Notes: generated by a model from the letters alone, not told the origin. A stretch of DNA of 11,415 nucleotides from an uncultured Succinatimonas sp. (GCA_900548485.1 URKL01000031.1:1-11415); one strand, 5' to 3'; positions 1 through 7,328 are shown, counted from the first letter of the stretch. Numbers and translations are program-made.

Positions 1-52
1 ATGCCGTTAACGTTCCATTCCGGATAAATCATGACCGAGTCGGGTTGTTCAT
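1..52. other. Compositionally foreign leader at the left edge
   Basis: The first 60 bases are about 52% G+C, while the next 60 are about 33% and the rest of the window is similarly AT-rich. In the tyrA frame there is a stop codon at 25-27. The residues encoded from 31 to about 51 do not resemble the part of TyrA that should lie before its conserved EHD segment. The minus strand is open across 2-58 and would read like a protein piece (it includes [11 protein letters not shown]), but it is too short to assign. Resemblance to TyrA starts near 52-58. This may be a contig-end chimera, or the edge of a real rearrangement. Confidence 0.45.
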
Positions 53-480
53 GGGCGCGTATTGTAAAGTGTAAGGCTTGTGAACATGATAAAGCTATGA
101 GTATTATTCAAGCTTTGCGTCATTTTACAACTTATGCCTATGGTACTTTTTTAGCTAACTTAAATCCGCAATTACATCAGATTTTACAATTAAGCTCGCC
201 AATTTATCGTTTAGAGTTAATGATGGTAGGTCGTTTATTTGCGCAAGATCCACGTTTGTATGCGGATATCATTATGTCCTCAGAGCAAAATTATGAGCTA
301 ATTAAAGCTTATGTAGAAAATTTACGCCCTGAACTTGATTTGGTTGCTAATAAAGATGTTGAAGCCTTTACTCGTAGGTTTTTGCAAGCGCGGGATTTTT
401 TTGGTGATTATGCCGGTTCGTTCTTAAAAGAAAGTGGCAATCTTTTAGCAAAACTTCAAGATGAAAAATTAAATTTTTAA
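31..480 (+). CDS. tyrA: TyrA C-terminal part (chorismate mutase/prephenate dehydrogenase), 5'-truncated
   Basis: This is the C-terminal helical domain of the T-protein (TyrA), which converts chorismate through prephenate to 4-hydroxyphenylpyruvate in tyrosine synthesis. Visible family segments are EHD (residues 18-20), IQALRHF (26-32), [10 protein letters not shown] (54-63), GRLFAQD (67-73), YADIIMSS (78-85) and the C-terminal FGDY..SFLKES stretch. Arg68 aligns with the E. coli Arg294 known to bind prephenate. About 140 of the usual roughly 370 residues are present; the chorismate mutase domain, the NAD-binding domain and the catalytic histidine are missing. The ATG at 31 is only the first in-frame start after a stop at 25-27 and is not the native start. 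The real sequence seems to begin near 52, so the gene is either cut by the window edge or interrupted. The stop at 478-480 looks native. Confidence 0.88.
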   Translation: MTESGCSWARIVKCKACEHDKAMSIIQALRHFTTYAYGTFLANLNPQLHQILQLSSPIYRLELMMVGRLFAQDPRLYADIIMSSEQNYELIKAYVENLRPELDLVANKDVEAFTRRFLQARDFFGDYAGSFLKESGNLLAKLQDEKLNF

Positions 481-577
481 CATAATTCTCCAGTACTCAT
501 CATCCTCTAGGGGATAAAGATGGCTTTTGCACATAAATAAGCAAAAGCCACGCTATGTGCTGAAGACTTTAAGATAG
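481..577. other. Gap after tyrA; no gene seen
   Basis: This is the first part of the 377-base interval between tyrA and the DUF945 gene. It holds the stem-loop at 521-550 and short, stop-riddled frames. Some of 563-577 may be a further decayed extension of the TnpB remnant: a TAG at 575-577 stands immediately before the Gly, where many TnpB proteins have Trp-Gly. I could not align anything further upstream. Confidence 0.5.
521..550. terminator. Stem-loop downstream of tyrA
   Basis: TGGCTTTTGC (521-530) and GCAAAAGCCA (541-550) form a perfect 10-bp stem with a 10-base loop, 40 bases after the tyrA stop. There is no T-run on either side, so this is not a canonical intrinsic terminator. It may be a 3'-end-protecting hairpin or a terminator that has lost its tail. 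An insertion-sequence palindrome is the other possibility, because a TnpB remnant follows. Confidence 0.4.
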
Positions 578-845
578 GGAATATTCTTTAAACAGCTTGA
601 ATATAAGTAAAAGACAAGAGGACAAATCTTTTTAAAGATAAATCCCAAAAATACGCGCAAAAAGTGTCCAAAATGCGGACATATATTGAAAGATAACAGA
701 CTTTCTCAAGCTATCTTCTTCTTATGTACGTGGATATACAGCCAATGTATATGAAAACGCAACGGGAAATATCTTTATGGCGAGGCTTGCCTTTTTAGAT
801 CAGGAAGCTCACTCCACAATAGGCGGAGAAAGTTCACATATTTAG
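578..845 (+). pseudogene. Decayed C-terminal fragment of an IS200/IS605-type TnpB
   Basis: Reading from 578, the frame gives GIFFKQLEYK, a stop (608-610), then a run including GQIFLKINPKNT, the first zinc-finger pair CPKCG (665-679) and LKDNRLSQA (686-712). After Cys (725-727) the frame is lost. From 732 in the +1-shifted frame it continues GYTANVYENATGNIFMARLAF and ends at TAG 843-845. This order (LEYK, NPK.T, CxxCG, then C..CGY.A..ENA..NI) is the TnpB/OrfB C-terminal signature: last RuvC region plus zinc ribbon. One of the zinc-finger cysteines (expected near 731) is lost in the apparent 2-base deletion. The N-terminal and main RuvC parts, any tnpA and clear element ends are absent. This is a fossil and not an active element. 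Confidence 0.8.
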
Positions 846-857
846 GTATTTATCATT

Positions 858-2192
858 ATGCATAAATTTAAGATCGGGGCTTTAATAGCCTTGATTATAT
901 TTACCTTAGCTTTAGTTATAGGTACAGCAGGTATTTATATAGCAGGAAATATTTTTGATAGTCGTTTTGAAAGTGCTATAGCAAAAATTAATCAAAAGTT
1001 CCCTCAAATTAAGCTTAAAGCTAGTATTGATTCTGAAACCTTTACCCAAAGAAAAGGACAGATTTTCTTTTCTTTAGATTTGCCTAAAAATAATAAACTT
1101 GCGCTTCAAACTTTAGAGGGTGCTTGTGATTATGAATTAAATTTAGGTTTGTTTAGCGCTACTTTTGATATAAAAAAAGCCCCTCATCTTGGTAATTTTG
1201 ATAGTGCTTTAGCTAAGTTAAAGCTAAAGGCTATCAACTATCAAGGCAAAGCTGAGGCTTCTTTATTTTCTTTAAAGGCTCAGGGAGCTTTTAAACTTGA
1301 TGCTTTTAATTTACCTTTAGCCGATGGTTTATGCCAAATAGGTGAAAGTTCCATCTATCTGAGGCTATTATCTCCAAATTCAGCAACAACAGAATTTGCC
1401 TTTGGGGGGTTAGCGTGTAAATCTGATCTTAAATACAATCAGGAGGATGCTTATAAATTAATCTTAAAAGGATTAGCTCTTAAAAGTAATCCTCAATTAA
1501 AAAATGGTTCTTTAAGCGTTGATGCTGTAAGTTTGGCTATTAAAGAGTTACAAGCTGAAGCTTCTACTTTATATTTAATCGGTTTTTCTCCAGAGGAGAG
1601 GGTTAACGATCCTTCAGTGCGTGAGGGTTTTTCTTTTAATGATGCTTCATTGAATATCGCTTTAGATGAGGCTGATGTGGATAAAAGACAGGCTTTAGCT
1701 GTAGATGGTTTTGCTAATTTAGCTTTTGCTTTTCCTGTAGTACGTGACAATACAAGGCAGGAATTATATAAGATGGATAATCTGCATTTTGATATCAATT
1801 TTGATAGAGCTAATTTTGTAGGACTTTTTAAAAGATTATTAAAAGGAAAAACTCCTATCCCTGAGTTTTTAGCTTATATCAGTGAAAATCCTATATTTAA
1901 AGTAAATGCTTTAGGTTATACCCATAAAGGTGAAAATTTAAAAGGAAACGGCGAGATTAGGGTGAAGATAAATTCTTCTAAGATAGATCCAGAATCTTTA
2001 TATGCGCGTTTTGAAGGTGAGGCTGGTAAACAGATTGTTGCTGAATTTACACAAAATGATTATGCAAATGCTTTAAATATGCAGGTTGCTAGACGTGCTA
2101 TAGATTTTGACGGTGAGAAATACCACACCGTCATTGAGCTTAAGCAAGGTAATTTGACCTTAAATGGAATGCCGGCGACGAGCAGCAATTAA
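858..2192 (+). CDS. DUF945 / YdgA-like envelope protein
   Basis: This 444-residue protein has a short basic start (MHKFK) and one hydrophobic helix at about residues 7-30, followed by a long soluble part that should lie in the periplasm as a membrane-anchored domain. Its architecture and ending (a lysine-rich strand followed by G-N-L-T-L-N-G-M) match the DUF945 family, whose E. coli member is YdgA. The family has no well-defined biochemical activity, and related proteins have been linked to the cell envelope. The body alternates strand-like segments such as ALQTLEGACDYELNLGLFSATFD, as expected for an AsmA/YdgA-like beta-rich fold; that comparison is inference. The ATG at 858 has only a weak AGG about 11 bases upstream. 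The gene stands alone, directly after the TnpB fossil, and its last 33 bases overlap the convergent downstream gene. Function is unassigned; family assignment is moderately sure. Confidence 0.7.
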   Translation: MHKFKIGALIALIIFTLALVIGTAGIYIAGNIFDSRFESAIAKINQKFPQIKLKASIDSETFTQRKGQIFFSLDLPKNNKLALQTLEGACDYELNLGLFSATFDIKKAPHLGNFDSALAKLKLKAINYQGKAEASLFSLKAQGAFKLDAFNLPLADGLCQIGESSIYLRLLSPNSATTEFAFGGLACKSDLKYNQEDAYKLILKGLALKSNPQLKNGSLSVDAVSLAIKELQAEASTLYLIGFSPEERVNDPSVREGFSFNDASLNIALDEADVDKRQALAVDGFANLAFAFPVVRDNTRQELYKMDNLHFDINFDRANFVGLFKRLLKGKTPIPEFLAYISENPIFKVNALGYTHKGENLKGNGEIRVKINSSKIDPESLYARFEGEAGKQIVAEFTQNDYANALNMQVARRAIDFDGEKYHTVIELKQGNLTLNGMPATSSN

Positions 2193-2699
2193 ATAACTTT
2201 TCTTTTTATTTGGAAAATAAAAGAGCAAGATCCCTAAAAGTAATAATGCACATATAGCACTCGCTATAAGGCCGAAACTTGCACTTAGAGATAGTCTTTG
2301 AGCTACTCTTACTAAGATAGGAGTAGCTATAAAGAGCAAGCTTATAAAGAGTACGGTTAAATAGCGAATTTGTACTGCATTAGGAGAATTAACCCGTAAG
2401 AGTTTTTTATCAATACTAATGTGGCGACCGTTTTTCATTTTATAGGTATCACCATCTATCATGGCTGCAAAACCTGAAGCTACATAACGACAGCGCTTGC
2501 TAAATTTATGCTTATGGCAATTTACTTTATAATCTAAAATGGCATTAGCATTATGATCAAAAGCAAATTCTTTGAGGCTATTTTTAGCACTTTCCTCATC
2601 AGGGCCTTCGCCTACAAAAACATAATCTGATTTATATTCAACTGTACGATGTTCTGCAACAGCTAAAGAGCTTGAAATTGCAATTTGATTTTGATGCAT
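2160..2699 (-). CDS. Small membrane protein with a cytoplasmic/periplasmic N-domain and two C-terminal helices, unknown function
   Basis: I do not recognise this gene. The chosen start at 2699 gives 179 residues. A start two codons earlier (2705) is possible, but its ATG directly abuts the ribosome site AAGGA, whereas the 2699 ATG is 6 bases from it. Residues about 25-85 form a small alpha/beta-looking domain containing EESAKNSLKEFAFDHNANAILDYKV, three Cys and several His/Lys, then GFAAMI. This pattern (helix, ANA-I strand, then a later G-A strand) resembles small YbjQ/RcsF-like domains, but only loosely. Two hydrophobic helices follow at roughly 111-131 and 140-162, with a very basic tail (FPNKKKS ... 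ARRRHS). The gene is convergent with the DUF945 gene and overlaps its end by 33 bases; it is divergent from htpX. Confidence 0.65.
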   Translation of the reverse strand: MHQNQIAISSSLAVAEHRTVEYKSDYVFVGEGPDEESAKNSLKEFAFDHNANAILDYKVNCHKHKFSKRCRYVASGFAAMIDGDTYKMKNGRHISIDKKLLRVNSPNAVQIRYLTVLFISLLFIATPILVRVAQRLSLSASFGLIASAICALLLLGILLFYFPNKKKSYLIAARRRHSI

Positions 2700-2724
2700 A
2701 GTCATTCCTTATGTAACTTAAATT

Positions 2725-2730
2725 ATTATA
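2725..2730 (-). promoter_or_regulatory. Sigma-70 -10 box of the small membrane protein gene
   Basis: On the minus strand there is a perfect TATAAT, about 26 bases ahead of the favoured ATG at 2699. A transcription start would fall near 2718, leaving a short leader that contains the AAGGA site (2706-2710). No good -35 box is present at 16-18 bases' spacing (about ATGTAT). Placement is from pattern only. Confidence 0.45.
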
Positions 2731-2838
2731 GCTGTCTAAAAGAAATAATACATCTTTAGAGTTTTCTTATTCACTTTTACTAAATACGTATATTTTGGGC
2801 TAATTTTCTGCGAAAAAATACCAAGACTAATATAGTAT

Positions 2839-2868
2839 CTTGAAATTTAAAAAAGCAATAAGCAAAAT
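2839..2868 (+). promoter_or_regulatory. Candidate htpX promoter with heat-shock-like -35
   Basis: CTTGAAA at 2839-2845 equals the sigma-32 -35 consensus, and its TTGAAA core also suits sigma-70. The matching sigma-32 -10 (CCCATnT) is not present at the expected distance. The best sigma-70-like -10 is the weak CAAAAT at 2863-2868, after 17 bases. htpX is heat-shock and Cpx controlled in E. coli, which makes the -35 match worth noting, but the call is tentative. Confidence 0.25.
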
Positions 2869-2897
2869 ACGAATTAGTCTTTTATAAGGAGTATTTA

Positions 2898-3791
2898 ATG
2901 AAACGCATTTTATTATTTGTAGCAATGCAACTTGCTGTTTTATTAGTAGTGAGCATTGTTGGTTCCATTATTATGAGTCTCTTTGGTATTCGTTTATCAG
3001 GAGGTTCATATACAGGCATTTTGATCATGTGTGCCATTTACGGTTGTGTAGGTTCCATGATATCCCTGTTTATGTCAAAGACTATGTGTAAAACTGCTTA
3101 TGGTGTACAGATTATTACCAATCCTAGTACCTATCAGGAGCGTTTTATCTATAACACTGTAGCTGAATTTGCAAGTCGCTCAGGATTTAAGATGCCAGAA
3201 GTGGGTATTTATCAAAGTCCCGATCCGAATGCTTTTGCTACTGGTGCAAGCAAAGATAATGCGCTTGTAGCAGTATCTACTGGATTGTTAGATTCTATGA
3301 CAGAAGAAGAGGTAAGAGGCGTTATAGGTCATGAAATTTCCCACATCCAAAATGGTGATATGGTAACTATGACTTTATTGCAGGGTGTATTAAATACCTT
3401 TGTGTATTTCTTCTCTTATATTGTTTCTCAGTTTGTAGTTCAGGCTATGAACAATCGTGATGATGAGGAAGGTAGCAGTAGTGGAAACTTTATGATGTTT
3501 TATCTCATAAATTCTATTATGCAAATTATTTTTGGTATTGGAGCTACTTTGATCTTGATGTGGTTCTCTCGTTATCGTGAGTATCGTGCTGATGCAGGCT
3601 CTGCTATGCTTTCTGGGCGTAGTACTATGATTCATGCCTTGCAAGCTTTACAAAGAGGGGTACAACCGCAGAGTTCTCAAAGAGCTTCTATGCAGGCTTT
3701 ATGCATTAATTCTGCAGATTTAGCTTCTTTATTTTCATCTCATCCTCCGCTTGAAAAGCGTATTGCTGCCTTACAAAATCTCAATATGTAA
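2898..3791 (+). CDS. htpX: HtpX membrane zinc metalloprotease
   Basis: HtpX is an M48-family endopeptidase of the inner membrane that degrades misfolded membrane proteins on the cytoplasmic side and partners FtsH in quality control. The 297-residue length matches E. coli HtpX (293). Hydrophobic helices lie at about residues 4-29, 40-60, 160-182 and 200-222. The zinc site is HEISH at 145-149, with Glu146 catalytic, and the third ligand is Glu228 in REYRADAGSA. Other family marks are NAFATGA (111-117), VAVSTGLL (124-131), NGDMVTMTLLQGV (152-164) and SHPPLEKRI near the end. The start is well supported: AAGGAG lies six bases upstream of the ATG. The gene is a single transcription unit, divergent from the small membrane protein gene. 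No key residue is missing. Confidence 0.97.
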   Translation: MKRILLFVAMQLAVLLVVSIVGSIIMSLFGIRLSGGSYTGILIMCAIYGCVGSMISLFMSKTMCKTAYGVQIITNPSTYQERFIYNTVAEFASRSGFKMPEVGIYQSPDPNAFATGASKDNALVAVSTGLLDSMTEEEVRGVIGHEISHIQNGDMVTMTLLQGVLNTFVYFFSYIVSQFVVQAMNNRDDEEGSSSGNFMMFYLINSIMQIIFGIGATLILMWFSRYREYRADAGSAMLSGRSTMIHALQALQRGVQPQSSQRASMQALCINSADLASLFSSHPPLEKRIAALQNLNM

Positions 3792-3805
3792 TTAGATGTA
3801 AGGTC

Positions 3806-3835
3806 AAAAAAAGAGCCTGAATTATATTCAGGCTC
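3806..3835 (-). terminator. Intrinsic terminator of the TRAP/HIT/ADH operon
   Basis: GAGCCTGAAT (3813-3822) and ATTCAGGCTC (3826-3835) form a perfect 10-bp stem with a 3-base loop. The A-run at 3806-3812 becomes a seven-T tail on the minus strand. It lies about 30 bases past the alcohol dehydrogenase stop. On the plus strand there is no T-tail, so it terminates htpX transcription poorly if at all. Confidence 0.85.
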
Positions 3836-3866
3836 AAAGTTGAATTATTATGAAGATAGGATTAAG

Positions 3867-5054
3867 TTAAGCTTTATAATCAGCAGCAGTTTCAAAGACC
3901 TTTTGAATTTCATCCATATGTAAAACTACGAAATGACCTTCAGTATGGTCCTTATCACCTAAGTTTTTGAGTAATACCGGAATGTCTTCACGCTTGGCAC
4001 CTAATTGCTCAAAGTTCAAAGGAAGACCTGCATCACCCCAGAGGTTTCTTAAAGCTTTAATACCAGCTAAAGCGGTGTTTTCAGGATTTTCATAATCCAT
4101 CTGACAGCCAAAGACATTGACAGCAAAGCGTGCAAAACGCATGACATCATGCTTATACACATTTTCCATCCAAGCTGGAGTAATAACAGCTAAGCCTGCA
4201 CCATGAGCACAGTTATATAAAGCTGAGAGCTCATGTTCAATTCGATGACTACCCCAATCCTGTTCACGGTCAACACCACAAGTGTTGTTATGAGCTAAGG
4301 TACCTGCCCACATAATATTAGCGCGAGCCTCATAGTCATGAGGGTCTTTCATGACGCGTGGAAGCATAACTTTAATGGTACGTAATACAGCTTCGCATAA
4401 CTCATCGGTCAATAAGACTTCACGAGTATTGGTGAAATAACGCTCCATAACGTGACACATAATATCGCAAGCACCACAAGCGGTTTGGAAAGGCGGTAAG
4501 GTTTCAGTAAGCTCTGGATTCATAATGGCAAATTTAGGCACATTATTTTGGCTAGAGAGACCTTTTTTCTTTAAGATGCCATCCATATAGTGGGAGATTA
4601 CACAGCTATTAGAGCCTTCAGAGCCTGCTGCAGCAATGGTTAAAACTGAACCTACAGGTAAGGAGTTTTGTGGAGCTGCCTTGCCAATGAAGAAATCCCA
4701 GAAGTCACCATCATAATTAACACCGTGAGAGATGGCCTTAGCACTATCGATAGCACTACCGCCACCTACTGCTAAAATCATATCTACTTTTTCTTTACGG
4801 CAAAGCTCAATGCCCTCATAAACTAAGTCGGACATCGGATTAGGCTTTACTCCTCCAAGAGTGATAGCTTCTAAGCCTGAATTTTTAATTGAGGTTAAAA
4901 CACGGTCAATTAAACCTGACTTTACAGCACTGCCACCACCAAAGTGAACTAAAATCTTAGTGCCACCATATTTTTTACAAATCTCGCCGGCGTTATTTTC
5001 CTGGCCTTTACCAAAATAGAAATCTGTAGGACGATAAAAATTAAAATTCTGCAT
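3867..5054 (-). CDS. Iron-containing alcohol dehydrogenase (butanol dehydrogenase/YqhD-like)
   Basis: This 395-residue protein is a group III metal-dependent alcohol dehydrogenase that interconverts an alcohol and an aldehyde (or ketone) with NAD(P)H in the cytoplasm. The N-terminal nucleotide-binding domain shows GGGSAV (39-44) and GGGSAIDSAK (97-106). The C-terminal metal domain carries the expected ligands Asp197, His201, His270 and His284 (CDIMCHVME ... SHRIEH ... NCAHGAG), with the same spacing as YqhD and FucO. The WDFF.GKA and LPVGSVLTIAAAGSE segments place it nearest the butanol dehydrogenase/YqhD branch. That branch is promiscuous, so the substrate cannot be read from the sequence. 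AAGGA stands seven bases before the ATG. It is the last gene of the operon, nine bases after the HIT gene, so it probably acts on a product of the acid imported by the TRAP system. Fe-ADHs of anaerobes also regenerate NAD+ by reducing aldehydes. Confidence 0.93.
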   Translation of the reverse strand: MQNFNFYRPTDFYFGKGQENNAGEICKKYGGTKILVHFGGGSAVKSGLIDRVLTSIKNSGLEAITLGGVKPNPMSDLVYEGIELCRKEKVDMILAVGGGSAIDSAKAISHGVNYDGDFWDFFIGKAAPQNSLPVGSVLTIAAAGSEGSNSCVISHYMDGILKKKGLSSQNNVPKFAIMNPELTETLPPFQTACGACDIMCHVMERYFTNTREVLLTDELCEAVLRTIKVMLPRVMKDPHDYEARANIMWAGTLAHNNTCGVDREQDWGSHRIEHELSALYNCAHGAGLAVITPAWMENVYKHDVMRFARFAVNVFGCQMDYENPENTALAGIKALRNLWGDAGLPLNFEQLGAKREDIPVLLKNLGDKDHTEGHFVVLHMDEIQKVFETAADYKA

Positions 5055-5063
5055 TTTTTATCC

Positions 5064-5492
5064 TTATTTACCTAATACCTGTTTAAATTTAGCAATTAAA
5101 TCTTCGTATTCACTGTCGCTTAATAATTTTTTCTCGCAAGTATCTAAGAATGGACCGCCCCAGTGTAAGCCGTCTTTATACTTAGGTACGATGTGTACAT
5201 GTAAATGGGGGACTCCATCACCATAGATAGCATAGTTGATTTTATCTGGGTGGAATAACTCCATAATAGCTTTTGCTACACAAGCAAGTTCTCCAAAGAA
5301 CTGCTGATTTTCTTCAACAGTAAGTTCTGACGGATCTGTTTTGTGCTCATGATATTTTAAAACTACACGGCCTAAGTGTTTTTGATCGCGATTGAGATAT
5401 AAAGTAGATTTTTCAAATTTACAAATCTCAATCATCAAGCTTTTACGTTTTTCTCCATCTTCGCAGTAAAAGCAGTTATCATTTTTTAACAT
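5064..5492 (-). CDS. HIT-family (histidine triad) protein
   Basis: This 142-residue histidine-triad protein has the signature PHLHVHIVPK at residues 95-104. His96, His98 and His100 form the triad, and His98 is the expected nucleophile that becomes nucleotidylated. HIT proteins cleave or transfer nucleoside monophosphates (adenosine phosphoramidates, dinucleoside polyphosphates, galactose-1-phosphate uridylyl transfer). Near the start, CFYC (7-10) is a Cys-x-x-Cys pair which, with a downstream His (48 or 50), could build the structural zinc site seen in some HIT branches; that is inference. The ribosome site AAGGAG lies seven bases before the ATG. The gene sits 14 bases after dctM and nine before the alcohol dehydrogenase, so it is co-transcribed with both. 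Why a nucleotide hydrolase/transferase lies in a TRAP operon is unclear. Confidence 0.92.
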   Translation of the reverse strand: MLKNDNCFYCEDGEKRKSLMIEICKFEKSTLYLNRDQKHLGRVVLKYHEHKTDPSELTVEENQQFFGELACVAKAIMELFHPDKINYAIYGDGVPHLHVHIVPKYKDGLHWGGPFLDTCEKKLLSDSEYEDLIAKFKQVLGK

Positions 5493-5506
5493 TATGAGCT
5501 CCTTAA

Positions 5507-6820
5507 TTAGTTAATCATGCCAGCTAAGCGCGGGATAGCTAATGATAATTCAGGTACATAGGTGACGACCATTAAGCCACCGATGGTTGCGATAAAGAAA
5601 GGGATCAGCATCTTAGTGACTCTTTCAATTGAGACTCCGGTAATAGAGCATCCAACGAAGAGTGCTGCACCTACAGGCGGGGTAGTGATACCAACGCAGA
5701 GGTTAAAGAGGATCATGATACCAAAGTGCACCGGATCCATACCTAATTGAGTTGCAATCGGTAAGAAGATCGGGGTGAAGATAAGTACCGCAGGGGTTAA
5801 GTCCATGAACATACCAACGATAAGCAAAATGATATTCATAAGCAGGAAAATCATAAATGGACTATCAGTTAAGCTTAACATTGAAGTTGCGATGAGCTTT
5901 GGAATCTGGGTATAAGCTAAAACGTAGGACATTACAGAAGAACAACCGATAAGGAAGAGCACCATGCAGCTGATGTTCATGGTATCGCGAGCAACTTCTA
6001 ATAAGATCTTAGCGTTGATTTGCTTGTAAATTAAAGATAGTACTAAGGCATAGACTACAGCTGAGCAGGCAGCTTCTGTTGCAGTATAGATACCGGTGAT
6101 GATACCGCCAATAACTACTACAATCATTAAAAGTGAAGGTAATGCACGCCAAACTACAGTTAATACCTGAGCGAAGGTAAATTTATGCTCTTGATTTTTT
6201 CCTGCCCAAGAAGGATGGAGTTTTAAATAAATAGCTACAACTAAGGTTGAGCATAAGCCCATCAAAATACCTGGGAGGTAACCTGCTAAGAATAAAGCAC
6301 CGATGGAGGTACCACCTGAAACTACAGAGTAAACGATCATACCGTTACTAGGAGGAATGATCTGTCCTGTAGGACCTGAGGCGATATTGGCAGCGGCAAA
6401 TAATTCTTTATTCATACCAGTCTTTTCAGCTTCTGGTAATAAGGTTTTACCAACAGCAGCAACAGCGGCAACGGCAGAGCCAGATACAGAGCCAAAAAGC
6501 ATATTAGCGATAATGTTTACATGGGATACTGCTCCTGGGATTTTTCCTACAAAGAGATAGGCAAAATCTACTAAGCGCCTGGCAATACCACCATGATTCA
6601 TGATATTACCTGCCATAATAAACAAGGGCACCGCAAGTAAGCTGAAGGAGTCAATACCATTGACCATCTTTTGGCCTGCTGTGGAAATGGCAACCATAAA
6701 AGGCATAGCCATTAACATAATTGAGAGTGAAGAGACGCCAATGGCAATTGCGATAGGTACACCAATTGATATTAGTACACCAAAAATTAAAACAAGATAA
6801 AGAGCTAAACTAGTATCCAT
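5507..6820 (-). CDS. dctM: TRAP transporter large permease, DctM type
   Basis: DctM is the large integral membrane subunit of a tripartite ATP-independent periplasmic transporter. It carries the sodium-coupled elevator-type translocation path for substrate delivered by DctP. The 437 residues are almost wholly hydrophobic, with about 11-12 predicted helices. Typical family segments are the early PLFIMAGNIMNHGGIARRL, the GSVSGSAVAAVAAVGKTLLPE loop (re-entrant hairpin), SGPTGQIIPPSNGMI, and near the end MDLTPAVLIFTPIFLPIA and GITTPPVGAALFVG. Length is normal and no motif is missing. It starts one base after the dctQ stop, with GGAG inside the end of dctQ, so translation is probably coupled. Substrate is not readable from this subunit. 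Confidence 0.96.
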   Translation of the reverse strand: MDTSLALYLVLIFGVLISIGVPIAIAIGVSSLSIMLMAMPFMVAISTAGQKMVNGIDSFSLLAVPLFIMAGNIMNHGGIARRLVDFAYLFVGKIPGAVSHVNIIANMLFGSVSGSAVAAVAAVGKTLLPEAEKTGMNKELFAAANIASGPTGQIIPPSNGMIVYSVVSGGTSIGALFLAGYLPGILMGLCSTLVVAIYLKLHPSWAGKNQEHKFTFAQVLTVVWRALPSLLMIVVVIGGIITGIYTATEAACSAVVYALVLSLIYKQINAKILLEVARDTMNISCMVLFLIGCSSVMSYVLAYTQIPKLIATSMLSLTDSPFMIFLLMNIILLIVGMFMDLTPAVLIFTPIFLPIATQLGMDPVHFGIMILFNLCVGITTPPVGAALFVGCSITGVSIERVTKMLIPFFIATIGGLMVVTYVPELSLAIPRLAGMIN

Positions 6821-6821
6821 T

Positions 6822-7328
6822 TTACTTTTGCTCCTGTTTAGTTACAGCTTTGCTCTTATAGAACATTTCGCCTAAATTTAAGAGCATGTAAATAATGATA
6901 AAGGTGGCACTAAGGGGTAAAATAGAGTAAAAATAACCCATAGGGATGCCTAAGGATGGAGATGGTTGTGAAATGGTGCGTAAAATTAAACGCTGACTGC
7001 CTAAAATCATAACTAAGACAGCAAAACCACCAATTAATAAATAAGTGAAAATGAAAATGGCGTTTTGCATTTTAGCCGGCATCATATCGCGTAAAGAGTT
7101 AACGCTTAGATGGCTATCAGAGCCGAACATATAAGCACCACCTAAGAAGGTTAACCATACCATGAGGAAGCGTGCTAATTCGTCGGTATAAAGACTAGGT
7201 TCTCCTACTAAATAACGAGATAAAACCTGCCAGGAGACGTCAATTACCAATACCGTCATAATGACGATACAGATTGAGAATAAGAATTTATCTAAAAATG
7301 ATTTGATGCGTGTAATTATATCGAGCAT
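6822..7328 (-). CDS. dctQ: TRAP transporter small permease, DctQ type
   Basis: DctQ is the small four-helix membrane subunit that pairs with DctM. From the ATG at 7328 it has 168 residues, with helices at about 16-36, 52-70, 88-110 and 130-152. Marks of the family are TDELARFLMVWLTFLGGAYMF (48-68), the serine/proline run SQPSPSLGIPMGYFY (120-134) and a final LP.SA. segment. I prefer 7328 over the upstream ATG at 7352: AAGGAG lies six bases before 7328, and the upstream start would place the ribosome site inside the coding region and the preceding stem-loop. dctQ follows dctP by about 50 bases, with a hairpin between, and nearly touches dctM. Confidence 0.93.
   Translation of the reverse strand: MLDIITRIKSFLDKFLFSICIVIMTVLVIDVSWQVLSRYLVGEPSLYTDELARFLMVWLTFLGGAYMFGSDSHLSVNSLRDMMPAKMQNAIFIFTYLLIGGFAVLVMILGSQRLILRTISQPSPSLGIPMGYFYSILPLSATFIIIYMLLNLGEMFYKSKAVTKQEQK

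Noticed and set aside
521..550. Hairpin as the right or left end of the IS element
   Set aside because: It lies upstream of the TnpB C-terminal remnant, not downstream as an IS605 right end would be, and the left part of the element is missing. A 3' structure of tyrA is simpler.
578..845. A live or domesticated TnpB (repressor-type) gene
   Set aside because: Only the C-terminal third is visible, with an internal stop and a frameshift, and no RuvC catalytic core or DNA-binding N-terminus. Nothing supports a functional product.
1493..1798. 101-codon minus-strand frame inside the DUF945 gene
   Set aside because: It lies wholly within a convincing gene on the other strand, has no ribosome site and is Ser/Lys/Ala biased, as expected for a shadow frame.
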